A stretch of 64,000 nt of DNA from contig NC_018011.1 of the NCBI RefSeq assembly GCF_000265365.1, positions 2,497,501-2,561,500 on the forward strand, written 5' to 3'. A model generated the notes under the pieces. That model saw only the letters and a list, made by a program, of their open reading frames with translations. It did no database searches and was not told the DNA's origin. The position numbers were made by a program, and so were the translations under genes. Position 1 is the first letter of the stretch, and each line of letters opens with the position of its first letter. The DNA comes from Alistipes finegoldii DSM 17242 (GTDB lineage: Bacteria > Bacteroidota > Bacteroidia > Bacteroidales > Rikenellaceae). Shown piece after piece: positions 42,513 through 50,233 of the stretch.

Positions 42513-42831
42513 CGCGCTCGCCGAGAATCCGTTGAATGTCCGAGGTGCGGTAGCGAACCTTGTTCCCGACCTTAACGGCTTTCAGATATCCTTTGCGGTT
42601 CCAATGCCAGAGCGTCGCATCGCAAACGCCGCATAGCTCTTTGACCTGTTCTTTGGTCAGGTAACGTTCCTTGCGGGCTTCGGCGACTTGTGCAGCCAAC
42701 TCTTCTTTGGCGCGGTCGATAAGGCTTTTGGAGAAAGCCAACAGATCCTCGCCGCTTACCTCCAGCCGGATGCTGCCCGGAGCATCCCGGAGGATGGATA
42801 ACAAATCTTTCATACATTGCTTTCCGCTCAT
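42502..42831 (-). CDS. Helix-turn-helix (excisionase-type) DNA-binding protein
   Basis: The 109-residue protein has an N-terminal helical region and a C-terminal MerR-like HTH_17 domain (YLTKEQVKELCGVCDATLWHWNRKGYLKAVKVGNKVRYRTSDIQRIL). Such proteins in Bacteroides elements act as excision factors or regulators of excision and mobilization. A TATATTTG -7 element lies at 42904-42897. It overlaps the VapE-like gene by 11 bases, so its product is co-made with the replication proteins. Confidence 0.87.
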   Translation of the reverse strand: MSGKQCMKDLLSILRDAPGSIRLEVSGEDLLAFSKSLIDRAKEELAAQVAEARKERYLTKEQVKELCGVCDATLWHWNRKGYLKAVKVGNKVRYRTSDIQRILGERDGK

Positions 42832-42968
42832 TGTGAGGCGCAGCCTTCCGGCGGTCGGGAAAGCAACGCCGCCGCCCGGAAATCCGAGCGACGGCGCAAA
42901 TATAATGTTATGATTGAGCGATATTTAAGCGTTTAATTCGCGGTATGTTAAGACGGATTTAACGAGCC

Positions 42969-43898
42969 TTATTGCGATAGAAAATCTTTTATTTCCCGGA
43001 TGATGAGGGCTTCGCTGCCCCGGCTGCCGACGGTCGATCCGATGAGCAGCGGTTCCGTCAGGCGGCTGTATGCTTCCTGTATGCCCCGCTCGTGGACGAT
43101 GCGGATGTCAGATCCGTATTCTGCTTGCAGGGCATTGCGGAATGGCTTGATATTGATTGGAACCACCAGATAGCGTAATTCATCGAGAGCGATCTTCAGA
43201 CGTGCGATGTCGGTCTGGGTGTGTTTCCTCGTGAGGTATTCGCCGATCTTTCTTCGCAACTCAGCGGGATGTGTGACAATTGGCGAAAACATTTCCACCA
43301 ATGATCTGGCTGCGCTCGGCCTGCCGGGCTTCCTCTTTTCACCTGCATCTTCGACAAGAAGAGTGCCCGTTGCCCATTCCAGCACTCGGTCGCTTTCGGC
43401 CAGCCGTATCGCTTCGCGGTGGGCATCCCAATCCTGCTTGGTGCGCAGTTCTAATTTGATGGAGCGGGAGATTAGCAGTTTGATCGTGGCACTCATGGTC
43501 ATTTTCTGCAAGAATCCCAGATCGGGCGAACGCCGCAGTTCTTCGCAACGCTCCACCATCCGTTCGAAACTCTTGCCGAAGTAGAGCCAGCAAAGCATCG
43601 CCGGAAGGGTGGAATCCTTGCCGGGCTGTTCGCACTCCCGGATGATCTTGCCGGCAAGGTCGTGTTGTCGGGCCGCCTGTTCGATCTCATCGACATGCTC
43701 GAACAGTCCTTCATTGGCTTTGTCGGACATGAGGCGCCGGTACCGGGGGATAAGGGACATGGCTTGGAATATGACCGACTGGCACCCTGCATAGTCACGG
43801 GCGTTCATCGCCTCTTCGAATGCGGCGTATTCGTCGGGGTGGGTGTTCATCCATTCCCGCAACTTCGCTTTGAAAGCCTCGTATTCCTGCTGGCCCAT
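42969..43898 (-). CDS. Unknown island protein, mainly alpha-helical
   Basis: The 309-residue soluble protein has no recognised catalytic motif. It is mainly helical, with charged helices such as NTHPDEYAAFEEAMNARDYAG and LLISRSIKLELRTKQDW, a basic central turn (GEKRKPGRPSAARSL), and a C-terminal ELRRKIGEYLTRKHTQTDI. From memory it resembles hypothetical proteins of Bacteroides mobile elements (DUF6043-like), but I cannot confirm that. It lies between hipT and the HTH gene; no toxin-antitoxin role is evident. Confidence 0.6.
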   Translation of the reverse strand: MGQQEYEAFKAKLREWMNTHPDEYAAFEEAMNARDYAGCQSVIFQAMSLIPRYRRLMSDKANEGLFEHVDEIEQAARQHDLAGKIIRECEQPGKDSTLPAMLCWLYFGKSFERMVERCEELRRSPDLGFLQKMTMSATIKLLISRSIKLELRTKQDWDAHREAIRLAESDRVLEWATGTLLVEDAGEKRKPGRPSAARSLVEMFSPIVTHPAELRRKIGEYLTRKHTQTDIARLKIALDELRYLVVPINIKPFRNALQAEYGSDIRIVHERGIQEAYSRLTEPLLIGSTVGSRGSEALIIREIKDFLSQ

Positions 43899-43911
43899 AA
43901 GTCGTTTCCTG

Positions 43912-44922
43912 TTACAATCCGATTTTCAGGTAAGAATCCCGCCGTCCGAGATACATATTCCGGTAATTCTCTTTCAATTCATCGGATAAATAGGAGTTGG
44001 CGATCAGCGTATCTAAAAGCGGATAAGAGGTGCAGAATTTGTCGAGTTCCCGTCGGATAGTTTTGTCGGGGAGCCCTAATCTTTTGCCGAATTCCCGGAA
44101 AGTTGTGCTGTTGGTCATTCCATAAGGCATAGATTCGGCGGCATTGTCTTTCAGCAACCCTTTGTCGAGAGCGAATATCCGGTCGTCTACATGCAGTTTG
44201 GTATTTATCAGGTCGTATGCCGGGGACAGACGGAAATCGCCTGATTCGGTTTCGAGTACCGAAAAATTTTTCAGATGGGCGTCGCCGTTGCAAATCAGAA
44301 AATTGAATATGATGAGATCGAAAAATTTCAGGGTCTCTACTTTCCATGCGGGCAGGTATCGTCGAATTAACTCTCCGCATTCTTCGTATGTCAAGTACTC
44401 ATATTTGTAATTCTTACCGCCGTTTTGCGTAGTCAGTCCGGCGAGCGATGCGAAATCTTCTTTTCTGCGCTTTGTGCCGTCGGGTTTGACATCGAACCGT
44501 TTGGTGATATAAGCCGGTTCTCCTCCTTTGAAAAAGCAAAGTCCGTTTGCGGCGGTTTCGATTCCGAATACCTGTGACGCGATTTGCATGGTCAGATTCT
44601 CATTCGCGGAACTATATATCCGGTTGCGGAAATCGCTTAACTTCGGTTTGAGGATATAGTGGCCTTGTTCGCCTTTTTGAGTTAAAGCCAGTTTACCGTT
44701 GCGAACGATCATCGAATATTTGGGTTGTACTCCCGACAGCGAGATTCGCTCCTGATTGTGCAGAAACTCTTCTTGGGCTGCGGAATTGTTGTCGTCATCA
44801 ATGGGTGTATAATCCAAAAATGGAGACACTTGCCGGCCGTCGAACAGATGTTTTATCGCAATCGGAGAGTAGCTGTCATATCCTTCGGCCAATGTGGACG
44901 GGCAAATCGTAATCGGGTTCAT
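43912..44922 (-). CDS. HipT-like kinase (HipA C-terminal domain)
   Basis: The 336-residue kinase of the HipA superfamily has a Gly-rich loop with a Ser-Leu-Ser motif (ISLSGVQPKYS), a Lys in YITKRFD, the catalytic FLICNGDAHLKNFS (Asp and Asn), and the metal-binding YDLINT. It lacks the N-terminal HipA subdomain, which is encoded separately just upstream (44925-45245). This is the split HipS-HipT arrangement, in which HipT phosphorylates an aminoacyl-tRNA synthetase and growth stops. The SxS pair in the loop matches the autophosphorylation site region of HipT. It starts two bases after hipS. Confidence 0.85.
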   Translation of the reverse strand: MNPITICPSTLAEGYDSYSPIAIKHLFDGRQVSPFLDYTPIDDDNNSAAQEEFLHNQERISLSGVQPKYSMIVRNGKLALTQKGEQGHYILKPKLSDFRNRIYSSANENLTMQIASQVFGIETAANGLCFFKGGEPAYITKRFDVKPDGTKRRKEDFASLAGLTTQNGGKNYKYEYLTYEECGELIRRYLPAWKVETLKFFDLIIFNFLICNGDAHLKNFSVLETESGDFRLSPAYDLINTKLHVDDRIFALDKGLLKDNAAESMPYGMTNSTTFREFGKRLGLPDKTIRRELDKFCTSYPLLDTLIANSYLSDELKENYRNMYLGRRDSYLKIGL

Positions 44923-44924
44923 TG

Positions 44925-45245
44925 TTATAGGGGTTTTACGGTTACTGCTCCGGCAACATCCGTTTGCGCTGTTGCCAGCAGAATGCCGAAATGGTCGTTT
45001 TCATCGATATGCAGCATGCGGGATTGAACGATGCGGTTGCGGCCCTCGGAAAGCATGTTGCTGAAAAAGGGGAACAGATAGGCTGATCTATACTCCTGTT
45101 GTGTTTTGGGTAATGTCAGACTGACGGCTGGCTGCATATCATCAGCATAGTATGTATCATCGTATTTGAAAACATATTCAGTCGGCGATATTTCTGTCAA
45201 TATGCCGGCTAACTTGCCATTCATGTATACTGCCCCTTGTCTCAT
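44925..45245 (-). CDS. HipS-like protein (HipA N-terminal subdomain)
   Basis: The 106-residue protein corresponds to the N-terminal (couple_hipA) domain of HipA: VYMNGKLAGILTEISPTEYVFKYDDTYY, PAVSLTLPKTQQEY, FFSNMLSEGRNR, and DHFGILLATAQTDVAGAVTV. In HipBST systems HipS is the antitoxin that holds HipT inactive. It lies immediately upstream of the kinase gene, so the two are translationally coupled. The IS110-family element between it and the hipB gene probably removed it from its normal promoter. Confidence 0.82.
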   Translation of the reverse strand: MRQGAVYMNGKLAGILTEISPTEYVFKYDDTYYADDMQPAVSLTLPKTQQEYRSAYLFPFFSNMLSEGRNRIVQSRMLHIDENDHFGILLATAQTDVAGAVTVKPL

Positions 45246-45279
45246 TGTATATTTGTAATTAGTTAATTAAATTTGAATA

Positions 45280-46445
45280 GTTAAGACATCAGAGTATGGA
45301 ATAAGTCCGATCTCTCATTGGTTTTCTAAACCGGGAATTATGTTCTGACCCCATACTCTTTACATCAGAATCCGGATAGTTCGTAAGGTGTCTGAGCCCG
45401 TATTCGCAATGAAGGACCAAGATGTAAGCGATGTCGTTAAAACCAAAAAATGAACGGCCATGAGGTACATTGGAATCGACGTGAGCAAGGCTACATTCGT
45501 GGTAGCTTACTCCTCCGACAAAGGCGGGGAGATCCGTACTTTTAACAACACGACCGCTGGTATCAGACAGTTTATCGGGACTCTCCCCAAAGACGGCAGT
45601 ATCCACTGTGTTATGGAGGCGACAGGGAATTACAGCGCCTTGCTGCTGTATATGCTCAATGTCGCCGGAATTACTGTCAGCATGGAGAATCCGCTGAAGG
45701 TAAAGAACTTCGCCAAAGCCTTGCTCTCTACGGTCAAGACCGATAAGAGCGATGCACGACTCATTACCTTGTACGGAGAGAAGATGAACCCGCGTCCTTT
45801 CAAGGTACAGGGAGAGGCCATCCTGCGGCTCCGACAGAAAAGAACCGTCATTCGCCAACTTACTAAGCAGATTACCGCCATGTCGAACCTTCGTGGCTCT
45901 CTTGCATGTCTGCCTGTCCCGGACAAAGGTGCAACTCATACCGTAGACGAAACTATCAAGTTCCTTGAAAAGAAGCGTGACAGGCTCCAGGCGGAACTCA
46001 CGGATCTTGTCGAAGTGGAGTTCAGCCGACAACTCGCGCTGCTGACGACCATCAAAGGGATAGGCATAACGCTTGCCACGGCGCTCATCATCACTACTGG
46101 AGGCTTTACCTACTTCCAAAATGCCAAGCAGGTGTCCCGGTATCTCGGAATTTGTCCCACTTACGAACAGTCCGGAACTTCGGTAAACATCAAAGGGCAT
46201 ATCAACCGAAACGGAGACGCATACACTAGAGGACTTCTCTATATCGCCGCTTGGCCTGCCAGTAGGTTCAATGCCCAATGCAAAGAGACCTATACGAGGC
46301 TCAGGCAAAACGGAAAATCGGGAAAACTCGCTATGATCGCTGTCGCAAACAAGCTCATCAGGCAGGCTTTTGCTGTTGTCGCGCACGATAAAGAGTATAT
46401 CGACGGATTCGTCTCCAACAGACCTTAGTAGGAACCATTCTCCGA
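45280..46445 (+). mobile_element. IS110-family insertion between hipB and hipS
   Basis: About 1.1-1.2 kb, with one transposase gene on the strand opposite to the hip genes. IS110 elements have no or short terminal repeats, so the ends are estimated from the neighbouring genes: hipB ends at 46451 and hipS starts at 45245. The non-coding part left of the transposase (about 45290-45459) is where IS110-group elements encode their bridge RNA. Confidence 0.7.
45460..46428 (+). CDS. IS110-family transposase (DEDD recombinase)
   Basis: The 322-residue transposase has both IS110 domains. The N-terminal RuvC-like DEDD domain shows MRYIGIDVSKATFVVA, the Glu in CVMEATGNYS and the DKSDARLI pair. The C-terminal Tnp_20 domain shows KGIGITLATALIITTGGF, QVSRYLGICPTYEQSGTS (with the candidate catalytic Ser) and HINRNGDAYTRGLLYIAAW. 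IS110 enzymes are guided by a bridge RNA that pairs with donor and target DNA. The start at 45460 follows a stretch of about 170 non-coding bases. Full length and intact. Confidence 0.95.
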   Translation: MRYIGIDVSKATFVVAYSSDKGGEIRTFNNTTAGIRQFIGTLPKDGSIHCVMEATGNYSALLLYMLNVAGITVSMENPLKVKNFAKALLSTVKTDKSDARLITLYGEKMNPRPFKVQGEAILRLRQKRTVIRQLTKQITAMSNLRGSLACLPVPDKGATHTVDETIKFLEKKRDRLQAELTDLVEVEFSRQLALLTTIKGIGITLATALIITTGGFTYFQNAKQVSRYLGICPTYEQSGTSVNIKGHINRNGDAYTRGLLYIAAWPASRFNAQCKETYTRLRQNGKSGKLAMIAVANKLIRQAFAVVAHDKEYIDGFVSNRP

Positions 46446-46450
46446 TATTA

Positions 46451-46690
46451 TTACTCTTTTTCCGCATTTTTTAATATAGTTCGTAATTCATTCCGCTGTT
46501 TGATTCCGATTTGTAGTTCCAGCCCCAGTGTATCGAGTATTTTTTCAAGAACTTCGATCGTGGGATTCCCTTCTCCGCGCTCAATTTTTGTGAGCGTATT
46601 GATACCCACACCGGCCAATTCCGCAAGTGTCCGTTGCGTTATTTTCAACATCTTTCGGCGCTCTTTTATTGCATTTCCGATTTTGTTCAT
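46451..46690 (-). CDS. HipB-like antitoxin/repressor (Xre family)
   Basis: About 79 residues from the ATG at 46690 (MNKIGNAIKERRKMLKITQ), preferred to a TTG at 46699. The HTH_3 core is KITQRTLAELAGVGINTLTKIERGEGNPTIEVLEKILDTLGLEL. In hip systems HipB binds the operator and represses the operon. It has a TATATTTG -7 element (46725-46718) and dyad operator sites upstream. The downstream hipS and hipT are now separated from it by the IS110-family insertion. Confidence 0.85.
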   Translation of the reverse strand: MNKIGNAIKERRKMLKITQRTLAELAGVGINTLTKIERGEGNPTIEVLEKILDTLGLELQIGIKQRNELRTILKNAEKE

Positions 46691-46704
46691 AAATCCCAAT
46701 TTGA

Positions 46705-46773
46705 TGTGATTTTAATGCAAATATAGCGCAATTTATGGATAAGTCAAATAAAATCACTGTTTGCTGTGATTTA
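46705..46773 (-). promoter_or_regulatory. Candidate hipB operators
   Basis: A dyad AAATCAC-N8-GTGATTT (46751-46772) and a further half site GTGATTT (46707-46713) flank the -7 element. Arms of seven perfect bases fit autoregulation by the Xre protein. Confidence 0.6.
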
Positions 46774-46830
46774 TGATTGCGGGCTAATGTTCGTTGCATT
46801 CCGACCGCGCTGCGGACGCAATCATCTCCT

Positions 46831-48180
46831 TTACGACAACAAATTTACTAATTCTTTTTTCATTTCATCGTCAATGGTGCGGTAACGCGCGAAAGCCTTG
46901 CTGCCTTCCTTATGTCCGCTCAAAGCTCCGACCAAATTGGGGTCTTTGACCTGCTTATACAGATTTCCGACGAATGTCCGGCGGGCCAGATGCGACGAGG
47001 CGATCTCGTAAAGTACCCTTTTTTCTTCTTCGCGGGTGGTGGGGTTTATGACCGTAACCAACCGCTTCAATCCGGCGGCTTTGAAAATCCGCTTGATCGC
47101 CATATTGTATTTCTGCTCGGAGATGAACGGCAGCAGTTTGTCGCCGTCCAGACCTTTGTAACGGGCTGCGATCTCTTTGGCTGTCTGATTCAGCGGAACC
47201 CGCACGGTCAGCGGTCGCCCTTCCTTGGTCTTGCGCGGTATGTATTCGATGGCTCCGTCGATCAGATTCGATTTCGTCATTTTCAGCAGATCACCCACCC
47301 GGCAGCCGATCAGACATTGAAAAACGAAGATGTCGCGCTGAACGGCCAGTTGCGGATGCCGCATCAGATTCGTGCCGTAAATCTTGTGCAACTCCTCGAC
47401 CGTGATATAATAAGGCGTTCCGTATGTGCATTCCTCCAACGGGAAATCGTCGAACGGTCGGTTCCGGGTCTTTTTGTTGCTGTTGCACCAGTAGAAGAAA
47501 GTTCGGATGCGCGAGAAACAATCCAATAACGTATTCTTTCCTCTGGGTTGCGGCGTGCGTGCTTCGGGTATAGCTTCGTAGATTTCCGGGTAAAGAGCGC
47601 AGTAGCGGTATTCATTTTCCAAAAATTCCCAAATATCCCGCAAGGTGTCGGCCGTTACTTGATCGATGTCCAATACGAATGCTTTTTGCCCCCTCTTGGT
47701 TGTCCGGATATAAAGTTCATACCGCTGTAATCCTCGTTTGATGACCCGGTAATTCTTTTTGCGGACATCGGAAAGACGGTGCTTCTCGAGGAATTCGTCG
47801 AACAATGCGATCAACGTCGGCTTGACGGTTTCTTCCGTGGCCGTTTCGACATTGTACTTTTGCGGATTGTAATATTGTTCCAATGCCTCTTTCAGCCACT
47901 CTTTCTGCGGTTCTGTCGTCTGTCGGGACTGATAGGCTTTTTCGAGGTAGGACTTGAGTTTGCGGGCTTCATCGTTGTAATAGGAACGCATTTCGTCGTT
48001 GCAAACGATTTTGCTTTTGACCTGTTCGGCCTTGTCATCCCAAAGATTGGGGTTGATGGTGAGCCGGGTCGGTGCGACCATATCTACCTGCCTGCCGTCC
48101 CGCAGGCGTGCGTAAATGGTCGCCTTCGATTCTGTATCATAGCGTTTTACGCTCTTTTTGATGATGAGAGTTATTTTCAT
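46831..48180 (-). CDS. Tyrosine integrase of the element
   Basis: 449 residues from the ATG at 48180 (MKITLIIKKSVKRYDTESK). It is a Bacteroidetes-type tyrosine recombinase with an N-terminal arm-binding domain, a SAM-like core domain (about 115-215) and a C-terminal catalytic domain. The catalytic residues are visible: Arg in CLIGCRVGDLLKM, His-x-x-Arg in SSHLARRTFVGNLY, a second His in LSGHKEGSKAF, and Tyr in ARYRTIDDE. It lies about 190 bases inside the right att repeat, the normal place for an integrase that uses a tRNA site. Excision would probably involve the HTH protein at 42502. Confidence 0.94.
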   Translation of the reverse strand: MKITLIIKKSVKRYDTESKATIYARLRDGRQVDMVAPTRLTINPNLWDDKAEQVKSKIVCNDEMRSYYNDEARKLKSYLEKAYQSRQTTEPQKEWLKEALEQYYNPQKYNVETATEETVKPTLIALFDEFLEKHRLSDVRKKNYRVIKRGLQRYELYIRTTKRGQKAFVLDIDQVTADTLRDIWEFLENEYRYCALYPEIYEAIPEARTPQPRGKNTLLDCFSRIRTFFYWCNSNKKTRNRPFDDFPLEECTYGTPYYITVEELHKIYGTNLMRHPQLAVQRDIFVFQCLIGCRVGDLLKMTKSNLIDGAIEYIPRKTKEGRPLTVRVPLNQTAKEIAARYKGLDGDKLLPFISEQKYNMAIKRIFKAAGLKRLVTVINPTTREEEKRVLYEIASSHLARRTFVGNLYKQVKDPNLVGALSGHKEGSKAFARYRTIDDEMKKELVNLLS

Positions 48181-48370
48181 AGTACCCAGATTCCGGATTG
48201 TCAAAGCAAAAATACGAAAAATTCCCCACATTTTCCCCACATCTGCTAAAATATGTTCAATCGGAATTTATTAGATAAAATGATTGGATGTTTATATTCT
48301 ATTGATTATAAATAAAATAAGTATATTTTTATCTCTATTTGGATTTAATAGAGTTTAATATATTCAAATG

Positions 48371-48383
48371 CGGCTCCGGGTAC
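48371..48383. repeat. attR core
   Basis: CGGCTCCGGGTAC, identical to the tRNA-Leu 3' end at 19637-19649. It sits beside the integrase and is followed by a terminator. Confidence 0.85.
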
Positions 48384-48386
48384 TGA

Positions 48387-48431
48387 TTAAGGTGTCAAAA
48401 CTTTGATTGTCAAGGTTTTGGCGCCTTTTCT
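48387..48431 (+). terminator. Displaced original tRNA-Leu terminator
   Basis: AAGGTGTCAAAAC pairs with GTTTTGGCGCCTT through two G-T pairs around a loop and is followed by TTCTTTTTT. Its distance from attR is like that of the terminator from attL, so this was probably the tRNA terminator before insertion. Confidence 0.65.
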
Positions 48432-48684
48432 TTTTTGCCATGCCCTTCTGCGGCGGTTTGCTTTTCGCAGATTTGTTCAGGCGGTGCCGCTTTTTGAGAA
48501 GGAGCGTGATTTTGCCCGTTCGGGAAATTTCCTGCGGCGGAGCATGATATGCGCTTTCGCGTTATGCCGTCTCTCCGGTGCGATTTTGAGTTTTGATACT
48601 TAAGTTTGCCATTCGAGTTCAATTTTTGCATTAAGGAGATGCGGGGAAGGCGAATGTCGTATATTTAATGCAATAAAAATCAGC

Positions 48685-49521
48685 ATGCATCCCAAATTCC
48701 AAATATATACCGATATTTCGTCTCTGCCGATAAGCGAACACGAGGCCTATCAGGAGGAGGGTTTCTGCGGTATTTGCACGGGAGGTACCGCTGTGATAGA
48801 GGTTTTTTCGGTGCGCAGTCCGATTTCCGAAAACGATATCGTGACGATTCTGCCGTTGCAGCTGGTGTCGATCCACGAGGTCAGCAACGATTTCTCGATG
48901 ACCTTTTTCAAAGTAGACAAGGGGATGTTCCTCGACATCATGAGCGGGTTGGGGAAAATAACCCCGGATTTTTTCTTCTATATGCGGAAGAACTTCCTGT
49001 ACAGCGTGAACGATGTGGACCGAAACCGGTTTCTGGGGTTTTGCCGGGCGATTGATCTCAGGGGCAGCAACAACGATCCCCTTTTCCTGCGGGAGACCAT
49101 TCTGCACCTGCTGCGGATTTATTACTGGGATTTCTACGTCCTTTTCCAGCAGAAGACGAGCGCCAAGAAGCGCCCTTTCGTGAATACCAACAAGGAGAAT
49201 ATCGCCATGCGGTTCGCCATGCTGGTCAGCGAACACCACAAAACGCGCAGGGAGGTCGCTTTTTATGCCGATAAATTGTGCATATCTCCCGTATACCTGA
49301 CCAAAGTCGTTCAGGAGGTAAACGGCCAGTCCGCCCATGAGATGATTGCCGACTACGTCGTTATCGAGATCAAAACCCTGCTCCGGGACGCGAGGCTCGA
49401 CATAAAGGCCGTGGCGCGGCGCGCCGGCTTTGCCAACCAGTCTTCGCTGAGCCGCTTTTTCCGCCTGCATACGGGCATGTCTCCCACGGAATACCGCCGT
49501 ACGATCCACGTTACAAGATAA
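48685..49521 (+). CDS. AraC-family transcriptional regulator
   Basis: The 278-residue regulator has an N-terminal sensor-like half (FGCITGGTAVIEVFS-type ICTGGTAVIEVFSVRSPISEND) and a C-terminal AraC DNA-binding domain with two helix-turn-helix units (REVAFYADKLCISPVYLTKVVQEVNGQSAHEMI, and DIKAVARRAGFANQSSLSRFFRLHTGMSPTEYR). The pattern fits Bacteroidetes single-component AraC regulators with an unknown effector. It is the first gene outside the island's right end and reads towards the convergent nrdG. Confidence 0.92.
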   Translation: MHPKFQIYTDISSLPISEHEAYQEEGFCGICTGGTAVIEVFSVRSPISENDIVTILPLQLVSIHEVSNDFSMTFFKVDKGMFLDIMSGLGKITPDFFFYMRKNFLYSVNDVDRNRFLGFCRAIDLRGSNNDPLFLRETILHLLRIYYWDFYVLFQQKTSAKKRPFVNTNKENIAMRFAMLVSEHHKTRREVAFYADKLCISPVYLTKVVQEVNGQSAHEMIADYVVIEIKTLLRDARLDIKAVARRAGFANQSSLSRFFRLHTGMSPTEYRRTIHVTR

Positions 49522-49647
49522 ACTCTTGTTCCGTCCACGGTTTCGGAATCCCGTATCGTGCAAACCCGTCCGATGACCGATGTGCGGCGTTCGTAAACAG
49601 ACACGCCGGTTTTTCTGCCGCTGTTCCGATCGGCTCCGGCGGAGGGT

Positions 49648-49735
49648 CGTTTTGTTCCGGGAACCGGAGGTAAATCGTTGTATGGCAGACAACGCTAAAC
49701 TAATCTCCTGTGCTCCGGCTCCCCTGAACAAAACG
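49648..49735. repeat. Structured intergenic element, copy E3
   Basis: The outer stem is CGTTTTGTTC (49648-49657) with GAACAAAACG (49726-49735). A second helix CCGGAG/CTCCGG lies inside it. The inner hairpin is CGTTGT-ATGGCAG-ACAACG, then CTAAACTAATCTCCTGTG, similar to E2. It lies between the convergent AraC and nrdG genes. Confidence 0.65.
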
Positions 49736-49744
49736 CCGTTCCTT

Positions 49745-50233
49745 TTACGGCTTGTGACGGAATTGCTCCGTAATGTCTTCCATTGCGCCCGCAGGACCGA
49801 TTCTGTAGAGCCGCTGATTGGTCGTCGGTGAAGTCAGCGGCCCCAGCGACTCGACCCACCCGCCCAGTTTGATGTAATCGAACACCTGCGGCGCGAATCC
49901 TTCCGGCAACTCCTGCCGTCCCGAATACCAGCCGACGTGCAGGACCGGCAACTCCTGCCGCACGACCTCCGCCAGCCGGGCGATCCGGTGCGGCGCGGCA
50001 TCCCCGCCCATAAAGCAGACGCAGGTCACCGACCGTCCGTACCGTTCCAGCAGGGCGCGCAGTTCCGGGGCGTCGAGCACATGCCCCGCATCGGCCTGCA
50101 GGTGGGGGCTATGACACCCCGGACAGCGGTTCGGGCAGTTGGCGATGTTGATCGCCAGCGTCGTTTCGCCCGGAATCTCCGCGAATACGATGTCGAAATT
50201 GTAGTATCGGACTACTGTTTCCGGAGCTGTCAT
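49745..50233 (-). CDS. nrdG: Anaerobic ribonucleotide reductase activating enzyme
   Basis: The 162-residue radical SAM enzyme installs the glycyl radical on NrdD. The motif NCPNRCPGCHSP supplies the CxxxCxxC iron-sulfur site, followed by VTCVCFMGGDAAPHR (the SAM-binding GGD). The length fits NrdG. Its ATG overlaps the nrdD stop (50230-50233), so the pair is coupled. It is under the riboswitch upstream of nrdD. Confidence 0.95.
   Translation of the reverse strand: MTAPETVVRYYNFDIVFAEIPGETTLAINIANCPNRCPGCHSPHLQADAGHVLDAPELRALLERYGRSVTCVCFMGGDAAPHRIARLAEVVRQELPVLHVGWYSGRQELPEGFAPQVFDYIKLGGWVESLGPLTSPTTNQRLYRIGPAGAMEDITEQFRHKP

Larger units (their letters stand above)
19637..48383. mobile_element. 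28.7-kb integrative mobilizable element at tRNA-Leu
   Basis: The ends are the 13-bp direct repeat CGGCTCCGGGTAC (19637-19649 at the tRNA 3' end; 48371-48383). A tyrosine integrase reads leftwards about 190 bases from the right repeat. A terminator hairpin follows each repeat, as expected when an insertion pushes the original tRNA terminator aside and supplies a replacement. The backbone holds integrase, a HipBST-like set, an HTH protein, a VapE-like ATPase, a primase, MobC, a relaxase and a coiled-coil membrane protein. There is no type IV secretion system, so it would need a helper for transfer. The cargo is mostly cobalamin related. Confidence 0.85.
48241..48684. other. Right end of the island and AraC gene leader
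   Basis: There is no gene in these 444 bases. The left part is AT-rich island end (48241-48370). Then come attR and the tRNA terminator, then a stretch up to the AraC-type gene with TATATTTA near 48659 as a possible -7 element. Confidence 0.5.

Noticed and set aside
48403..48603. 66-codon frame right of attR
   Set aside because: It overlaps the displaced tRNA terminator and has no domain.
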